NCBI GenBank assembly: GCA_964552325.1
Contig: CAZKHA010000195.1
Span: forward strand, 1 to 6,388
From: CAZKCK01 sp964552325
GTDB taxonomy: Bacteria > Bacteroidota > Bacteroidia > Bacteroidales > TTA-H9
DNA length: 6,388 bases
Direction: 5' to 3'
Shown here: in pieces, positions 5,124-6,388 of the stretch
Position numbering within the stretch: position 1 is the first letter of the stretch
Layout of the letters: the number at the start of each line of letters is the position of its first letter
Program-made: the position numbers and the translations under genes
Notes under the pieces: generated by a model
Databases searched by the model: none
Seen by the model: only the letters and a program-made list of their open reading frames with translations
Told to the model about the DNA's origin: nothing

Positions 5124-6059
5124 ATGAAAGCAGTAGTTTACAACAAGAAAGCGCCCACTAAGCTTGTGTTGACCGAAGTAGCTAAACCTGTACCTAATGA
5201 TAACGAGGTACTCATAAAGGTTATGGCGGTTGGTTTGAATGCCGCCGATTACCGTTCGATGCGTATGGGGCTGATACCTAAAAAGAAAATTTTCGGAGCT
5301 GATGTTGCCGGGATAATTGAGTCGGTTGGCAAAAACATCCGGCAGTTTAAGATTGGGGATGAGGTGCTCGGCGATTTGGCCAGTTATGGTTTCGGTGGCT
5401 TGGCCGAATATGCATTGGCTCCAGAAAACTTGTTGGTTCACAAACCCCGGGGCGTTACATTTGATGATGCCGCTTCAATTTCGTTGGCGGCCCTTACGGC
5501 GTTGCAAGCCCTACAAAAGAAGGGAGACATTCGTGAGGGTACAAGGGTATTGATACTAGGAAGCAGTGGTGGCGTAGGTTCTTTTGCGGTGCAATTGGCT
5601 AAACACTTTGGGGCCACGGTTACAGCGGTTTGCAGCAGCCGCAATTTGGAACAGTCCAGAATGTTGGGGGCCGACTTTGTGCTGGATTACACAAAGCAAG
5701 ATGTTGTTAAGAGCAATCAAAAATACGAGCTTATTTTGGCCATCAATGGAAATTATTCGCTTTTGGGCTGTAAGCGCCTGCTTACGAACGATGGGGTATA
5801 TGTGATGGTTGGCGGCGATTTGCAGCAGATTTTTAAAGTTTTGTTGTTTGGACGGTTTTTATCGTTTGGGCATAAGAAGATGCGGTTTCTTGCGGCAAAG
5901 GCAAACCAACAAGATTTGGAAATGCTGGCGAACCTTGTAAGTGAGGGTAAAGTTAAGCCCCTAATTGAGGAACGTTATACGCTTGAGCTAGCACCCGAAG
6001 CCATGCAAAAACTCAACAAGGGACATGCTCGGGGCAAAGTGGTAATTAACATTGGTTAA
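5124..6059 (+). CDS. zinc-free MDR-family NAD(P)H oxidoreductase
   Basis: A 311-residue medium-chain dehydrogenase/reductase of the quinone oxidoreductase-like type, cytoplasmic. The N-terminal GroES-like domain covers about 1-120, with VGLNAADYRSMRMG (36-49), FGADVAGIIESVG (57-69) and IGDEVLG (77-83). The Rossmann domain follows, with the cofactor loop G146-S-S-G-G-V-G152 and the strand end AVCSSRN (168-174), whose Ser-Arg pair suggests NADPH preference. GADFVLDYTKQD (about 182-193) is also typical. The catalytic and structural zinc cysteines of alcohol dehydrogenases are absent, which indicates reduction of a quinone, enone or aldehyde rather than zinc-dependent alcohol oxidation. The C-terminal HARGKVVINIG is the family ending. 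The length is close to normal. Many relatives are annotated NAD(P)-dependent alcohol dehydrogenase; the substrate is not determinable. It is the second gene after DUF2809. Confidence 0.92.
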   Translation: MKAVVYNKKAPTKLVLTEVAKPVPNDNEVLIKVMAVGLNAADYRSMRMGLIPKKKIFGADVAGIIESVGKNIRQFKIGDEVLGDLASYGFGGLAEYALAPENLLVHKPRGVTFDDAASISLAALTALQALQKKGDIREGTRVLILGSSGGVGSFAVQLAKHFGATVTAVCSSRNLEQSRMLGADFVLDYTKQDVVKSNQKYELILAINGNYSLLGCKRLLTNDGVYVMVGGDLQQIFKVLLFGRFLSFGHKKMRFLAAKANQQDLEMLANLVSEGKVKPLIEERYTLELAPEAMQKLNKGHARGKVVINIG

Positions 6060-6081
6060 AGGCGCAAAGCACTGCAGTAGA

Positions 6082-6114
6082 AGAATTTCATTCTAACCAA
6101 TCAAAAAAGTTTTT
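6082..6114. terminator. weak symmetric elements between convergent genes
   Basis: AGAAT (6082-6086) and ATTCT (6090-6094) form a 5-bp hairpin, and an A6 run next to a T5 run (6103-6114) follows. As the MDR gene and the minus-strand gene converge here, a bidirectional terminator would be expected. The elements are weak and the call rests mostly on position. Confidence 0.22.
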
Positions 6115-6166
6115 ACAAGGTAATCCACCCCAAACCGTCAAGGAATTCCATGCATTCATCTTAAAT

Positions 6167-6388
6167 TTAAATGACAGCCATTGCAATGCGTTTTGGATTT
6201 AGACTGTTATTCGCTGTAATCTTATCAACAGCCTCTGGAATTGTCGTTAGGATAATCGGCAGCCCAACAAAATAAAAAAGTATGGCTGCAATGTTGACCC
6301 CAAAAGTCACATAGGTAATTCTATCAATCCATTTCATAGCTTGTGGTGTATTTCTATATAAGTTTAAAAATGTAAGCAATATGTAATG
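6167..6388 (-). CDS. membrane protein, partial (cut at the right edge)
   Basis: The frame is open from the right edge of the window to TAA at 6167-6169. The readable part (about 73 codons) has one clear hydrophobic segment, VTFGVNIAAILFYFVGLP, followed by a short polar tail IPEAVDKITANNSLNPKR and a final AMAVI. Upstream of the first ATG (6335-6337) the frame continues with LLTFLNLYRNTPQA, which looks like the end of an earlier helix plus a loop, so the gene probably starts beyond the window. An alternative is a complete 56-residue protein starting MKWIDRITY at 6337, with the TACATTTT box (6367-6374, complement) ahead of it. No family is recognised. It is convergent with the MDR gene, 107 bases apart. 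Confidence 0.5.
   Translation of the reverse strand, partial: HYILLTFLNLYRNTPQAMKWIDRITYVTFGVNIAAILFYFVGLPIILTTIPEAVDKITANNSLNPKRIAMAVI

Noticed and set aside
5118..5441. 107-codon minus-strand ORF
   Set aside because: It is a shadow of the MDR gene, whose frame contains clear family motifs.
6161..6170. Perfect palindrome TTAAATTTAA at the end of the minus-strand gene
   Set aside because: Pure A/T palindromes of 10 bp are common in AT-rich intergenic DNA; no further symmetry supports a site.

Overview
The window looks like chromosomal DNA from a member of the Bacteroidota. The evidence is indirect. Genes lack clear Shine-Dalgarno sequences. Two intergenic boxes match the Bacteroidota -7 consensus TAnnTTTG (336-343 and 2270-2277) and sit just ahead of ATG codons. 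The serine hydrolase has a short signal peptide ending in AFGQ, and the families present (class-C-like serine hydrolase, DUF1330, GT-C-like membrane protein, DUF2809) are all at home in that phylum. The genus cannot be told from what is visible.

Layout. Positions 1-588 hold no confident gene: a GC-rich repeat-like stretch at the left edge, two back-to-back inverted repeats (70-121), one weak minus-strand ORF (143-313) and broken plus-strand frames (348-592). A secreted serine hydrolase of the beta-lactamase/PBP-like superfamily occupies 589-1710. After a 184-base spacer comes a small DUF1330 protein (1895-2182). The next spacer contains a -7 promoter box and a candidate 37-residue microprotein whose two halves are joined only by a +1 shift at CCC-UGA-C (2280-2394). 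A 604-residue polytopic GT-C-like protein with a soluble C-terminal region follows (2414-4228). A 505-base intergenic stretch (4229-4733) contains several inverted repeats, including a nested one just after the membrane-protein gene that may be a terminator. A DUF2809 membrane protein (4734-5117) and a zinc-free MDR-type NAD(P)H oxidoreductase (5124-6059) lie 6 bases apart and are probably co-transcribed. A minus-strand membrane-protein gene, cut by the right edge, converges on them (6167-6388).

The genes do not form an obvious shared pathway; apart from DUF2809/MDR, and possibly the microprotein and GT-C gene, they look like independent housekeeping or accessory units. I see no transposase, CRISPR array, tRNA, rRNA, phage gene or recognisable defence system. 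The item most worth a second look is the possible +1 frameshift microprotein at 2280-2394; a plain one-base indel in a decaying or mis-sequenced small gene is the simpler explanation.
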